Below are positions 46,112 to 59,619 of a DNA stretch of 64,000 nt, piece after piece. How positions within the stretch are numbered: the first letter of the stretch is position 1; every line of letters begins with the position of its first letter. The notes under the pieces are model-generated. The model did not search any database and was not told where the DNA came from. It worked only from the letters and a program-made list of their open reading frames with translations. The translations under genes and the position numbers were made by a program. The DNA comes from Luzula sylvatica (taxonomy: Eukaryota; Streptophyta; Magnoliopsida; Poales; Juncaceae): the NCBI GenBank assembly GCA_946800325.1, contig OX326957.1:558001-622000 (forward strand), given 5' to 3'.

Positions 46112-47459
46112 TTTACCAACCCATTATTTTGGATTTCTCTTTATGCAATCTCCTCATGCCACCTCATCACAACTCATGTCACATCATCACAATTATTTCA
46201 ACCATTAGATTATGATATGTGGCAACATATGAACCATAGATTAACCTTTGATTTTGTGTGGTTATGTTTTATTTGTAGATATTTATGTGTCCCTTATTTC
46301 ACACATAATTTTAAGCAATTTTAGAAGGCCACATCACAATACACTAATGACGTGTCGAAACATTATTTGTTAGGTTCATGTTGGACCAATTGTATTTGAT
46401 TTTGACTTTGTTCACCATATGATACATGATCAATTGTGAATACAAATATAATGTGAATAGTTTAAATATCAAACATTAATAAATTAATAAATCAATATAT
46501 AATATAATAAAACATACATCAAATATTGTTAGTATTTTCATAATATAATTTAAAAAAATTAAGAATTATATTCGCTGGAATTTTATCTTTATTTTGAGAT
46601 CCATATTATCATATATTTAATATTTTTTTCTAACTTAAAATTATGAAAACAATTGTGTAAAAAAAGATATAAAAATAAATATAATTACATTAATGACTTG
46701 TAAGACTAATTATTATTATTTTTAAAACTATAATTGAAAAAAATTGCACATACTACTAAGTATGTTATTATCATATATTCAATATTTTTCTCTAACTTAA
46801 AATTATGAAAACAATTATGTAAAAAAGATATAAAAATAAATATAATTATATTAATGACTTGTAATCCTTATTATTATTATTTTTAAAAATATAATAGTAA
46901 ACATTTGCACATCCTAATAATTATTATTATTTTTAAAACAATTATGTTATATTTGTATTTGTACTTAAAACAGTTTCACGTTAATCTTTAGAAAAAAAAA
47001 TAATGAAAGATATTTATTTACTAAACACAAATAATTTCTTTAACTTATATAATATTATTCAATAATAAACATAAAACTTAAAATTTATCAGACATAAATA
47101 ATTTTTTTAAACTTTTACAATGTTATTATTCTTAATTTTAGATATGAAAATTTAAAATATCATATGGTTTTTATTTTTGTTTATGTCCACCCATGTTGTT
47201 TTATTATTTTATAGTGACATTTATTCTTTTTTGTATATGTGTTGCATTATAGTACTAAATAAATATTTCGCAATATGTCATATTCAAAAATAGTATGATA
47301 ATTTTGTCATCATCAAACTTCCTTAATCAATATGATATTTATTTTCATAAAGTCTTATATTTGATCCCGAAAAGTTATAACTATATATTATGTGTATATA
47401 TTACGTGTATGATAAAACAAATGAAACAAAACCGCCGCGAAGCGCGGATAATCTCCTAG
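46112..47459 (+). mobile_element. Helitron (3' end resolved, 5' end inferred)
   Basis: The 3' end has the hairpin CCGCGAAGCGCGG (47435-47447, 5-bp stem), eight bases, then CTAG (47456-47459) before T, as expected. The 5' limit is inferred from the TAA microsatellite that flanks both sides; the expected TC start is not evident there. A segment near 46140-46450 (CACATCATCACAATTATTTC and GAATACAAATATAATG) is related to segments at 51.93, 55.1 and 58.8 kb. Confidence 0.6.
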
Positions 47460-47569
47460 TAATAATAATAATTAGACAAGATGTAAACACACCAAATAAA
47501 GCAGGTAGGAGACCAAAAGAGGAAGTGCTTTTTTTGGAAAGATAGATTTTGAGCTACAACATGGCTACA

Positions 47570-47601
47570 GTGAGTGAGTGAGTGAGTGAGTGAGTGAGTG
47601 C
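47570..47601. repeat. (GTGA)n microsatellite
   Basis: About eight GTGA units. Confidence 0.95.
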
Positions 47602-48480
47602 ATTCAGCCCCCCTTTGATTTCGGCTATATATCTGTATGTATTCAAGTCTCTCATATTCTTCTACATAATATTATTATTACTTTTCAATATTTATTAAGA
47701 TAATACATGCCCTACGCATCGAGTATCTTTAATTATGTTTTGCATCTTAATACGAAATAGAAATACTATTGTTTATATTGATAATGCCAATATCGTCTTA
47801 AAATAAAATTATTATACATTATATCAATTTTATAATATTGTTAGAATTTATTTGTGTATAATCGTGTATATATTTTTATATTATTTTATGTTTTGACAAC
47901 GGATTATTTATTTTTATTAAATAATAATAAATACAGTAATTAACAATAATTAATAATAATATATGATGTATAACACAATTTACGGAAAAACATAACTATA
48001 CATATCATATCAATGTTTTCTATAATAATTCATACAACATCAAATATATAAATCGTGAAATATATGACATATATACTCACCAGAGTCACGACACAACTTA
48101 TATTTATATAAAACTGATATTTTTTTTATCGATCTAAAGGACAAAAAATATATATACATAATATCACATTTAATAGAAACAACATCAACAACAGTCAACA
48201 ACAACAATATTTAAAATTCAATTATACTAATATATATATTTTTATGTTGTATTTCCTAACATAATATATTTACAAAATAGAAATACTAATATATATATAT
48301 ATATTTTTATGTTGTATTTCCTTAAATTATGTTTTTCATCTTAATACGAAATAGAAATACTAATTTTTATATTGATCATGACAATATCGTCTTAAAATAA
48401 AATTATTGTATTGTATTTTCCTACATAATATATTCACAAATTCAGAGAAATATATTATGTAAAGAATAATGCTACTATAT
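47602..48480. other. AT-rich intergenic DNA
   Basis: No gene. TTAATACGAAATAGAAATACTA occurs twice (about 47749 and 48332; quoted here as a 22-base landmark split TTAATACGAAATAG/AAATACTA), another sign of local duplication. Confidence 0.5.
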
Positions 48481-49431
48481 TTGTTAAAATAAAAAGAAAA
48501 ATTAAGGGAATATTGAATAGTGTGTTCCTGTTATGTCTACTGATAGACTTATATCTCCTGCATTGTTTCATATGTTCACTATTCGTCCTGAAACTAATCT
48601 CTGATTTGTTTTATATTCAAAATACATTATGTTTTAATAATTTTTTGTTCATCTTGATTTTTTTTTATTAGATCTTTTGAATCGATCCAAAACAGATTAC
48701 AAACTATTAGTTCAGGGTGACTCAAATGTGTAATGAATCAATTAAAAGAGTATGAGATGTTGTAGTTTTGAACTTAATTTAATTATATTATGTTTTCTTA
48801 TAGAAAGTTATTCTAATATGACATGTGTTGTTGAGTAAATTTAATTTTCTATTTTTTAATGATAATTTTGTGAACATATAAAATAATCCAGGAGATATAA
48901 GCCTATAACCAAACAAAACATAAACACGCTATTTAATTATTATTTTTTTGAATGTTTTTTTTATTCTAACGTTCATATTACGTAGTTTTTTTCTCTGATT
49001 TGAATTTATGAAGATATTATGTAAGAAAGTACAAGAATTATTTAAGAATGTATCGTTTATAATACTTTTATAATGGAAAATATCATGACTATTTAATTGG
49101 TTTAATGTGATGATTTTAGTTGATGAAATAAGAAAGACATAAGAATGATAGAATAGACAGGTCTGAGGTTAGGGTCTAAACTGGAGTAGTTAAAGTAGTG
49201 ATTAAGACTTAGATTTTGTGATAACGAGTGTTTATCATTATCAATTATATTGTTCTAATGCTCCCTTCAATCCATTTTTAATTCATCAATTCAATTTTAT
49301 CGGATATTAATATTATTGTTAGCTCGGTTGATTAACAGTATTTCCTAATTCACATATAACAAACATATATTGAACCATTATTCAAATTTGGATGTTGTTT
49401 TGTTGGTATAAAATTGTGACATTATATCCTA
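48480..49431 (+). repeat. Forward segment (b-c) of the large inverted repeat family
   Basis: Its first part (about 48590-48960, with AATAATCCAGGAGATATAAG) is directly repeated at 52690-53060 and inverted at 57965-58250. Its second part (about 48960-49430, with AGACAGGTCTGAGGTTAGG) is inverted at 57440-57900. Non-coding. Confidence 0.7.
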
Positions 49432-51335
49432 CTAGCATTACCCCCGCGCAATTGCGCGGGGTTGTTCGGGTTTATAAGTAATGTAATTGAAAAAAATTGT
49501 TGTTCATTTTGTGTATGTGACTTTCTTTTTGTAATCATTATTATATGTGTAATTTAGTGTGTTGTGTGCGAGTGAAATTTTGTAGCAAAAATCGTTTGAA
49601 TATTTTAAGAGCCGGATTTCTTGAATAATTCAAACGGTTATTGCTAAAAAAATTATCTATATTTTATACTTCATAAGTAAAATAAGGAAAAATAACGAAT
49701 GAGTCGTCATGAAATTTATTAAGAACATAATAGTTCAGAAAACATTGCTAAAAAAAAGAGTGTTTTTAATTTCACAAATCCTTAATTTCGCTACATATTT
49801 AGCACAAATATTTTTCGTCCTTTGTGTGGTCAGCCAACAACAAAGTTTGACGATGTCATCGCTAACCGTTTCGTTCGAACCTTTAATTTAAATTATGTCA
49901 TGATTATTCGCACATCCATGATTTGGTATATTTTTAACCCCCTAATTTTTTTTTGGATATTATAAAAAATTCTCTATCTTTTCGTAAACTCCAAAAAAAA
50001 AAAACTCTTTACCAAACTTTTATTTTAAAATACTCCTTATGGATGATATTAATTTTTTTTTTCCCAAAATACCCTCCAAATCTCATATGTAATAATTAAA
50101 ACTTATTTTTGTTATTTTTTATTAATTTTAAGAAAATTCATAAACACTTCTTAACACGTAGTGATTTAAAAAAATTTAAATTATTACATATTTTGTTTAT
50201 ATAATTTTAATATTACATTCTTTATTCATAAAAAAACTAACATTAAATGATAATATATAAACATCTTGCAAATATATTCATAGAAAATATCTATTTAAAC
50301 ATCTATTTTTTATGTTAGTTTTCTTTTTATGTATTTTTTAATAGTTTTGTGATATTTTATTTTTAAATATTTGCAAGATGTTCTTTTATTAATATTGTTC
50401 AACTTATTATAACTTTATTTTAGTTTTTCAAGAAAAATAATAAAGAACCAAAATGTAAATTTTAAAACTTCGAAGTACCAAAATGCAAATATAAAGGACC
50501 AAAATGTGAAAAAAGGACCAAAATATAATTTTTTTTAAAAAATAGGACCAATTTGAGGCCCCTGGACTAAAATGTAAATTTCAAAACTTCGAAGGGCCAA
50601 AATGCAAATATAAAGGACCAAAATGTAAAAAAAAGTACCAAAATGTAATTGTTTTTCGAAAAAAGGACTAATTTGTAAATAAAAAAGGACCAAAATATAA
50701 AATAAATATTTAAAAAAAAAGGACCAAAATGTAATTGTTTTTCGAAAAAAGGACCAATTTGTAAATAAAAAAGGACCAAAATGTAAAATAAATATTTTTT
50801 TTCAAAACTTCGAGGCCCAAAATGCAAATTTAAAGGACAAAAATTTAAAAAAAAAAGGACCAAAATGTAATTTTTTTTCGAAAAAAGGACCAATTTTTAA
50901 TTAAAAAGGACCGAAATGTAAATTTTTTTTTTTTTACAAATAGGTCCCTGGTGACGTGGCTGCACCAGGCAAGAAAAATAATAAAGGACCAAAATGTAAA
51001 TTTTAAAACTTCGAGGGATCAAAATGCAAATATAAAGGACCGAAATGTGATAAAAAAGGACCAAAATGTAATTTTTTTTAAAAAACAGGACCAATTTGAG
51101 GCCGCTGGACCAAAATGTGAATATTAAAACTCGAAGGACCAAAATGCAAATATAAAGGACTAAAATGTAAGGAAAAAAGGACCAAAATGTAATTTTATTT
51201 TTAAAAAAGGACCAAATTGTAAATAAAAAAGGACCAAAATGTAAAATTTTTTTTTTTTTTTTACGAATAGGCCCCTGGTGACGTGGCTGCACCAGGGGGC
51301 TGCAAATCCCCTTGAATTAGTATAGATAGTATAGA
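49432..51335 (-). mobile_element. Helitron with both ends resolved (1904 bp)
   Basis: Read on the minus strand it starts TCTATACTATCTATACTAAT (inverse of sequence ending at 51335), preceded by A, and ends with hairpin CCCCGCGCAATTGCGCGGGG, a short spacer and CTAG followed by T (49432-49435). The inverted copy of the host segment at about 57420-57450 runs GGTGAATTT...CTAGGATATAAATG without this insertion, which supports the two junctions. Internally it holds degenerate arrays of AAGGACCAAAATGTAA (about 50433-51260) and a GGTGACGTGGCTGCACCAGG word at two sites (50951, 51278). It encodes no Rep/helicase, so it is non-autonomous. Confidence 0.85.
50433..51260. repeat. GGACCAAAATGTAA phrase array in the Helitron
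   Basis: Several dozen degenerate copies of a 15-30 bp phrase such as AAAGGACCAAAATGTAAAT, with longer blocks (from about 50433, 50968) repeated in order. Minus-strand open frames (Phe/Trp/Leu-rich) across it are by-products. Confidence 0.85.
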
Positions 51336-51410
51336 TTAGTGGTGAATTAGGATTAGAATTGTTTTGTTGGTATAAATTTGTCAAGAAGTAGAAAATATTT
51401 CACATACAAT

Positions 51411-53090
51411 ATAATAATATTTGGATTTCATTAAATTGAAATGGCCGGTTGCTATTGTAAATTGTTTAATTCATGACTCCAATGATAACATAAAAGTGCA
51501 TCTAGCTAGCTAGCGCATTTATTTATATTATTTTGCATTAATTAATTACCTTGTGATGTTCATGAAAGTGTACGAAATGTAGGTATATTATTTTGCGTAA
51601 TTAATTAATTATTTGTGGGGAAATAGGGGGGTTGTAGAATTTTTAATAAATGAATACACGTAAAATCATGAAAGTGTACGAAATGTAGGCCAATTTTTTG
51701 CAATTTAATTAACCCCACCATCAATAAATATGATCAGACTCAGATCCATGCAAAAACATGAAAATAATTACAAGATATGAAAAGGTTTATGTGTAGGATA
51801 ATCAATTACATATATATTATTATTAATTAATCTTTCTCATCTCATATCTAAGTATATTATTAGGCCATTAATCTTCTATTTATTATTTATCTATTTACTT
51901 ATTTTTTTTATCTAATTTTGTGCAATTTTGTAATATCACATCATCACAATCATTTCAACTCTTAAATTATAATTAGTGATAAAATAAAAATATTAATTAA
52001 TCATTGATTTTTTAAGATCATAATTTGTTTATACAAATTGATGTGTTTATTATTTTACAACTATTTGTATTTTTAGAAATCACGTCATTTTGCAATTATG
52101 ACGTGGACAAATATCATTTGTTATGTTTGCCGTACATTAATTATATTCAATTATTTATCATTTCATATTAAGCTACGTGTTTCAATTTGAATACAAATAG
52201 AAGATACAAAATTTATAAATGAAACAATAATAAAATTTGGATATAATATTATAAAATAAAACAGGAGAGTTCTAAAGTAGACTCATTTTTTTATGATAGA
52301 TTATTTTTCAAAAAGTATTTAAAGATAATTTAGGTATTTATCAATTAATTATACAAAATCTCTATTTTGCATAGTATTAAATGATAAATATACACTTGAA
52401 TCTTAAAAAAATATATTATTAGTTGATGAAATGGGTAGTTAGAGAATGGAGAGAACAAAACATACATGATAGAATCACAATTGTAATATGCGCAAACTCT
52501 GTATATATGTAAATTCACTTTTCTTTTTACAGTCACAAAATAATTGTTATGAGATTATTCACACAGACAACTTAAATTATAGGATATTGGAGAAAATCAG
52601 AAGTTAATATACACTAAAATAAAATTGCGCGTCGTTATAACTCGCACGTTCCGTCAAAAATTGGTATTCGCCTTGAAACTCTTGTCTAATTTTTGTTTTC
52701 TGAAAATACATTATGTTTTAATAAATTTTTGTTCATCTTGATTTTTGCGACTAGATCTTCTTTCATATCGATCAAAATCAGATTACAAACTACGAGTTCT
52801 TGTGACTCAAAATGTTTAACGAATCAATGCATTTGGCATTTCCAAATCCAAAGAAGACTAGATGAGTTGAGATGTCGTGGTTTTGAGCGCATTTTCATTA
52901 TATATATATTTTTAATATATAAAGTCATTCTAATATGATATATGGTGTTGAGTAAATTTAATTTTCTATTTTTTAATGATAATTTTGTGAGCATATAAAA
53001 TAATCCAGGAGATATAATCCTATAACTAAAAACAGAAACACGCTATTTAATTATTATCTTTTTGAATTTTTTATTTATTTTTACGTGATG
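51411..53090 (+). repeat. Forward segment (a-b) of the large inverted repeat family
   Basis: AAATTGAAATGGCCGGTTGC, AACCCCACCATCAATAAATA and GAGAGTTCTAAAGTAGACTC all recur in inverse orientation: the first two at about 55.74 and 55.48 kb, the second again at about 59.22 kb, and the last at about 58.67 kb. The later part is inverted at 57965-58300. No gene. Confidence 0.75.
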
Positions 53091-53099
53091 ATTTTAGTT

Positions 53100-53310
53100 T
53101 AACGTGATATGGTAAAATTTGGATAATCTCGGTTAGTATATTTAATTAAAATGATAATTAGTACATGTTAGTTGTTAACTTAATACATAATTAATATTTA
53201 TTCGAATTCATAAATTTGAGTAAATTTTAATGAATATTTAATTATTTGTTTTAATTGTCACGTTAATTAAATGTAATAGTTCAATAATGGAGAATTCGGC
53301 GGGTAAATTT
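53100..53310. mobile_element. Fragment of the 56031 fold-back family
   Basis: GATATGGTAAAATTTGGATA and GGAGAATTCGGCGGGTAAAT match the repeat at 6650-6780 and 6380. It interrupts the forward a-b segment at its right end. Confidence 0.55.
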
Positions 53311-53319
53311 TGGAGTCTA

Positions 53320-54995
53320 ATTTTCTCGAACTACTCATTTCATTATGATTGAATGAGGTATAGTATTTGTGGAGTTTGACTTGCATATGCATGCTTTGCA
53401 TTTTTCAAGTTCATTCACGTATATTAAATAAAAGCAGAAAAATGACATGACAAAAGAAACAAAGGCATATAAGCAATTATGGTATAATTAAATCACAATA
53501 AACTAATTTAACAGTAAAAGAATAGGCACCAAGATAGTTTAATAAGGATAACTCGATCGGTAAATTCGAGTTATATATTTAGGTCAATCGTCAATAAACA
53601 TATTACTTAATTGATTGAGTGTGAAACACATAAAATGATATGTTTGACATAAAAACTTATTATGACAATAATCTCGCTAGTCGCTACGATGCGAGTATTC
53701 GAGGATTGCAATATTACTTTCTATTTTAATGAGGTGTATTATTATTATCTCAAAAAAAAATATGAATACTAATATATTGCTTTCGTCATGTGTTTTGTAA
53801 CTCATTTCAATTTGTAATATATGTAATTCATTATTATTTTAAATTATTCTATATAATGACTTGTTTTTAACATATAGTAATATATATATTTTAATAGCAT
53901 CCTAAAATAATTGAGGAACAGTGCAGATTTAAGAAAAAAACGCAACATCAAGTGTCATATAACTGTTATTTGTTATTTCACGATGATTCACACAAATCAA
54001 ATATAAATTAGTGAAACAAATCACTTATGTTCGTGTTAATACAAAACACACAATTAAAATTATATCTTATGATATTTAATACAATAAATAACAATGAAAT
54101 AATAAACATTAAAATTTCACTAAACAATAAACAAATTTTTTATGTTCAAATACAAATATACATGATAAATGTGAGTTGTCCGAAGAAACACATCGAAATA
54201 ACACATGATAGAGATTGGATCTGTATATTTTATACATTCTTACAAAATTATGTTTTGTGATCTATTTTCGATTCGTAGGTACAATTTATTAATAAAAAGT
54301 ACATTGAGAAAACTATACTTATTTTCTTTTTAAAGTAAAAAAAATAAATTTGTTTATCTATCAAATATTATATTTTTGTTGTTCACGATAATTCATGCAA
54401 TATAAAATAAATAAACAGACAACTACATGATCTATTTATTCGCCGCAAAAAAAATAGTTATATAGTATCAGTATTTATTTAGTGATCCAAAAAGAAGTGA
54501 AATTGATACAAAATATCACATTTTAAAGAGAATTTTTAATTTTTAAAGATAATATCGTAATTTAACTAAGTAAAAACATAACTACAAATTGCTTAACATA
54601 TCATGGGATTAAATACACAACTATAAAAACAACAGTAGTATTTGATACATTCATATAAGTTTAAACATATTTATGTTTTGATAAATAAACTATAATTTAT
54701 TTATTTTTGAAATTTTTGAAATTTTTAATATTAAAGTTGCTTGAAAAATACACAAATATAACAACTTCGTATTATCTAAGGTTCTTAAAATTATAATTTA
54801 AAAAATAGTATAATAATACGTAAAAGTCAATTATGTAAATAAATATTCTTTTGTATTGTATTTTCTTACATATAATATATTAACTAATTCAAATTAAAGA
54901 AAACATTACGCCTACACAATTCTAATAAGGATATCAAATTAAAAAAAATTCAAGCGAATATATTTGACAAATTTATAAAACTAATTTCTATAGAT
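53320..54995. other. AT-rich intergenic DNA at the centre of the palindromic region
   Basis: No gene. The frame from 54027 (77 codons) is Asn/Ile-rich without a domain. Confidence 0.5.
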
Positions 54996-54999
54996 AGAA

Positions 55000-55790
55000 T
55001 TAATATTTGTTGTATATTGTATAATATTATATACAAATTTATATTTATTTCATTTGTGTACTATTGATCTTTTATTTGTATTCATATTTAATCATGCAAT
55101 TTAATAAGAAATAATAAACAATTGAATAAAATTTGTGTATGATGAACAAAACAAATGATATCTGTTCATGTCATTGATGTAACATGACATGATATTATGA
55201 TGATCAAATTTAATTATAAAATAATTAATACGTAAATTTATACAAATATATTATGCTTAAAAAATGACGGTTAATGAACGGTCAAATTTTGTCATAATAA
55301 AAATCTAACGATTGAAATGATTGTTAGGATACGACACCAAAAAAGTATACAAATAGTGAAAAAAATATAATAAATAATGAATAGTATTTTCGAATATTAT
55401 ATACGCATTTAATTATCCTACACTTAAAACTCTACATGCATATCATGTAATCATGTCTGATCATATTTATTGATGGTGGGGTTAATTAAATTGCAAAAAA
55501 TAAATTGGACTCCATTTCGTACACTTTCATGATTTTATCTTTATTCATTTATTAAAAAATTCTACTCGTCCTCCTATTTCCCCACAAATTTGGTGATGAT
55601 ATGATTGAACATCACACAAGTGGTAATCCATTAATTAATACAAAATAATATAAATAAATACGACTAGCTAGATAGATGCACTTATTCTGTTATTTGTTAT
55701 CATTGAAGTCATGAATTAAACAATTTACAATGGCAACCGGCCATTTCAATTTAATGAAATACAAATATTATTGTATGTGAAATATTTTTT
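55000..55790 (-). repeat. Inverted segment (a) of the repeat family
   Basis: Inverse match to about 51411-52260, including GGTGGGGTTAATTAAATTGC and GCAACCGGCCATTTCAATTT. Confidence 0.75.
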
Positions 55791-56030
55791 ACTTATTATT
55801 GGTGACGGTTCATGTCACAATTTTTTGGTGGGCCAAATAAAAAAGTGGTTTCAAAATTACACTGTACAATTTCTTTTTGTGAGCGAAATAATAAATTTTG
55901 TACTGTTATATTATTAAAATAAACAGTATCACTAGTTATATACATTGTTCGATGAATATCTTGGAGGACGACGTCTCCTTGACTCTACTAATATCTGCCC
56001 AAACTTATTATCTTATGAAAATAATTATGT

Positions 56031-56988
56031 GGAGCATTTCTGCATGTAACCCCCTTTTAGAAAAAAAATTAAAAAACTAACCCTTTTCGAAAATATTCCA
56101 AAAATAACCCCCTTTTCGCAAATATTCCAAAAATAACCCCTTTCGGGTTTTTAAATCTCGCCGCTACAGTGTTCCGGGATTTTAAATCCCACCGCTACAG
56201 TGTGCTATAGTGTTTTGAGAAATAAAAAAATTTATTCTCCTTCAAAATGTACCCACCGAATTCTCCATTATTTAACTATTATATTTAATTAACGTGATAA
56301 TTACAACATATCATTAAATATTAACTAATATTTATTCCAATTTATTCTAATTTATGAATTTGAATAAATATTAATTATGTGTTAAGTTAATAACTAACAG
56401 CATAATTAATATTTCAATAATAAAGAATTCGGTGAGTACATTTGAATTCATAAATATTAATTTTGTTGTTAACTATTAACATAATACGTAATTAATATTT
56501 ATTTTTATTTCAATTTATGAATTCGAATAAATATTAATTATGTATTACGTTAATAACTAACAGCATAATTAATATTTCAATAATAGAGAATTCGGTGGGT
56601 ACATTTGAATTCATAAATATTAATTTTATTGTTAGCTATTAACTTAATACATAATTCATATTTATTCGAATTCATAAATTGAAATAAATATTAGTTAATA
56701 TTTAATGATATGTTGTAATTATCACGTTAATTAAATATAATAGTTAAATAATGGAGAATTCGGTGGGTACATTTTGAAGGAGAATAAATTTTTTTTCCCT
56801 CAAAACACTGTAGCACACTGTAGCGGCGGGATTTAAAATCTCGGAACACTGGAGCGGCGAGATTTAAAAACCCGAAAAGGATTATTTTTGGAATATTTGC
56901 GAAAAGAGAGTTATTTTTGGAATATTTTCGAAAAGGAGATTAGTTTTTGAATTTTTTTTATAAAAAGGATTACATGCAGAAATGCTCC
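56031..56988. mobile_element. Fold-back Mutator-like element (958 bp)
   Basis: Long terminal inverted repeats begin GGAGCATTTCTGCATGTAA on the left and GGAGCATTTCTGCATGTAAT on the inverse of the right. They stay similar for about 250 bp, sharing AAAATATTCCAAAAATAA, CGCCGCTACAGTGTTCC-like and CACCGAATTCTCCATTATT segments. A perfect 9-bp target duplication TAATTATGT flanks it (56022-56030 and 56989-56997). The interior is also built from inverted GAATTCGG(T/C)G(G/A)GTAC words. Non-coding. Confidence 0.88.
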
Positions 56989-57029
56989 TAATTATGTTGG
57001 GTCCACGTTTCTTTAACACACCTATACCA

Positions 57030-57282
57030 TAGAGGCCATTTATCCTTCTCCCCCATGTGCTTCACCATATCCTCTGTGTATCTAATTAACACATTTAATT
57101 ACTTGGTAATTAACAAATTACACTCAATTAATAATTAATTAATATAAATTTAACATAAAAATGAATTAATATTTAATAATTAATATTAATTAAGTATTAA
57201 TTGAGCATTTTGTTAATTAAGTGTGCTAATTAGGGATATAGAGTATGTGGTGATGTATTTGGGGGGAAGGGTAAAATTTCCC
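57030..57282. mobile_element. MITE related to those in the P450 cluster
   Basis: GAGGCCATTTATCCTTCTCC at the left and GGGGGGAAGGGTAAAATTTC at the right are loosely inverse. The interior consists of ATTAATTAAT words and inverted GTTAATTA segments. Confidence 0.5.
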
Positions 57283-57289
57283 AATACTA

Positions 57290-59400
57290 ATACATGTACG
57301 TACGTGACAAAAATACAATGTATTCTCTCCACCACAAAATACACAAAACTTCACTTTCTCTTCTGGCCCTCCTTTCTCAATTATACCAAATTATTATTAT
57401 TTCAGTTCTAATTCTAATTCTAAATTCACCACTTATTGAGAAACCAACTAGGATATAAATGTCACAATTTTATACCAACAAATAAAATCCAAATTTGCAT
57501 GATGGTTCATAATATGTTAGTTAGAAGTGAATTAGGAAATACTGTTAATCAACCGAGCTAACAATAATATTAATATCCAATAAAAATGAATTGATGAATT
57601 AAAAATTGATTGAAGGGACCACTATATACAACAATATTGATAATGATAAACACTCGTTTTCACAAAATCTAAGTCTTGATCACTACTTTAACTACTCCAG
57701 TTTAGATCCTAACCTCAGACCTGTCTATTCTATCATTCTTATGTCTTTCTTATTTCATCAACTAAAATCATCACGTTAAACTAATTAAAGTAGTCATGAT
57801 ATATTTTCCATTATAAAAGTATTATGAACGATATATTCTTAAATAGTTTTTTATTTTTTTTACAATATCTTCACAAATTCAAATCGGAGAAAAAAACTAT
57901 GTAATATGAACGTAAAAATAAATAAATAACTCAAAAATATAATAATTAAATAGCGTGTTTCTGTTTTGTCTAGTTATTGGCTTATATCTCCTGGATTATT
58001 TTATATGCTCACAAAGTTATCATTAAAAACTAGAAAATTAAATTTAGTCAAGAACATATATCATATTAGAATGACTTTATATATTAAAAAAAAATATTAT
58101 TAGCTCAAAACTACAACATCTCAACTCTTTTAGTCTTCTTTGAGTCACAAGAACTCGTAGTTTGTAATCTGATTTTGATCGATATAAAAGAAGATCTAAT
58201 CGCAAAAATCAAGATGAACAAAAATTTATTGAAACATAATGTATTTTCAGAAAACAAAAATTAGACATGAGTTTCGAGGCGAATACCGATTTTTGATGGT
58301 ACATGCGAGTTATAACGACGCGCAATTTTATTTTAGTGTATATTAACTTCTGATTTTCTCCAAAATCCTATAATTTAAGTGGTATGTGTGAATAATCTCA
58401 TAACAATTATTTTGTTACGTTAAAAAGAAAAGTGAATTTACTTATATACAGAGTTTGTGCATATTAAATTGTGATTCTATCATGAATGTTTTGTTCTCTC
58501 CATTCTCTAACTACCCATTTCATCAATTAATAATATATTTTTTAAGATTCAAGTGTATATTTATCATTTAATTCAAAATAAAAATTTTATATAATTAATT
58601 GATAAATACCTAAAATATCTTTAAATACTTTTTGAAAAATGATCTATCATAAAAAAATGAGTCTATCTTAGAACTCTCCTATTTTATTTTATAATATTAT
58701 ATCCAAATTTTATTATTGTTTCATTTATAAATTTTGTATCTTCTATTTGTATTCAAATTTAAACACGTAGATTAATATGAAATGATAAATAATTAAATAT
58801 AATTAATGTATGGCAAACATAACAAATGATATTTGTTCACGTCATAATTGCAAAATGACGTGATTTCTAAAAATACAAATAGTTGTAAAATAATAAACAC
58901 ATCAATTTGTATAAACAAATTATGATCTTAAAAAATAAATGATTAATTAATATTTTTATTTTATCCCTCGTTATAATTTAAGAGTTGAAATGATTGTGAT
59001 GACGTGATATAACAAAATTGTACAAAATTAGATAAAAAAAATAAGTAAATATATAAATAATAAATAGAAGATTAATGGCCTAATAATATACTTAGATATG
59101 AGATGAGCAAGATTAATTAATAATAATATATATGTATTTGATTATCCTACACATAAACCTTTACCTATCTTGTAATTATTTTCATGTTTTTGCATGGATC
59201 TGAGTCTGATCATATTTATGGTTGGTGGGGTTAATTAAATTGCAAAAAATTGGTTCCATTCCGTACACTTCATGATTTTATGTTTATTCATTTATTAAAA
59301 TATTCTACTCTTCCCCCTCATTTCCCCACAAATTTTGTGATGATATCATTGAACATCACAAGTGGTTATTAACCAATGCAAAATAATATAAATGCACTTA
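57290..59400 (-). repeat. Inverted unit (c-b-a) of the repeat family
   Basis: In inverse orientation it reads a (59400-58300), b (58300-57960) and c (57900-57290). These match 51411-52620, 52620-53090 (and 48590-48960) and 48960-49430 respectively. It is the most complete copy, about 2.1 kb. A partial direct repeat of c follows at 59620-59920. Confidence 0.75.
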
Positions 59401-59619
59401 TTGTATGTAAAAATATTATGACGGATCGAATTATCATTATTTTTTTCAGAAAAAGTTGTTGGGCTTTTATTCTTTCGTACTCGGTGATAAAAATACCAAA
59501 ACATTATATGACAAATTAAATTAAAAAAATTATTTGGTTCAAAACATTATATGTCAAGAGGGGGGGTCATATAGTTTGCATATAATAGAACAAACAATAA
59601 TAAATTAATAATACATGTA

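Noticed and set aside
50567..51384. Phe/Trp/Leu-rich open frames on the minus strand
   Set aside because: By-product of the GGACCAAAATGTAA array. No start context or domain.
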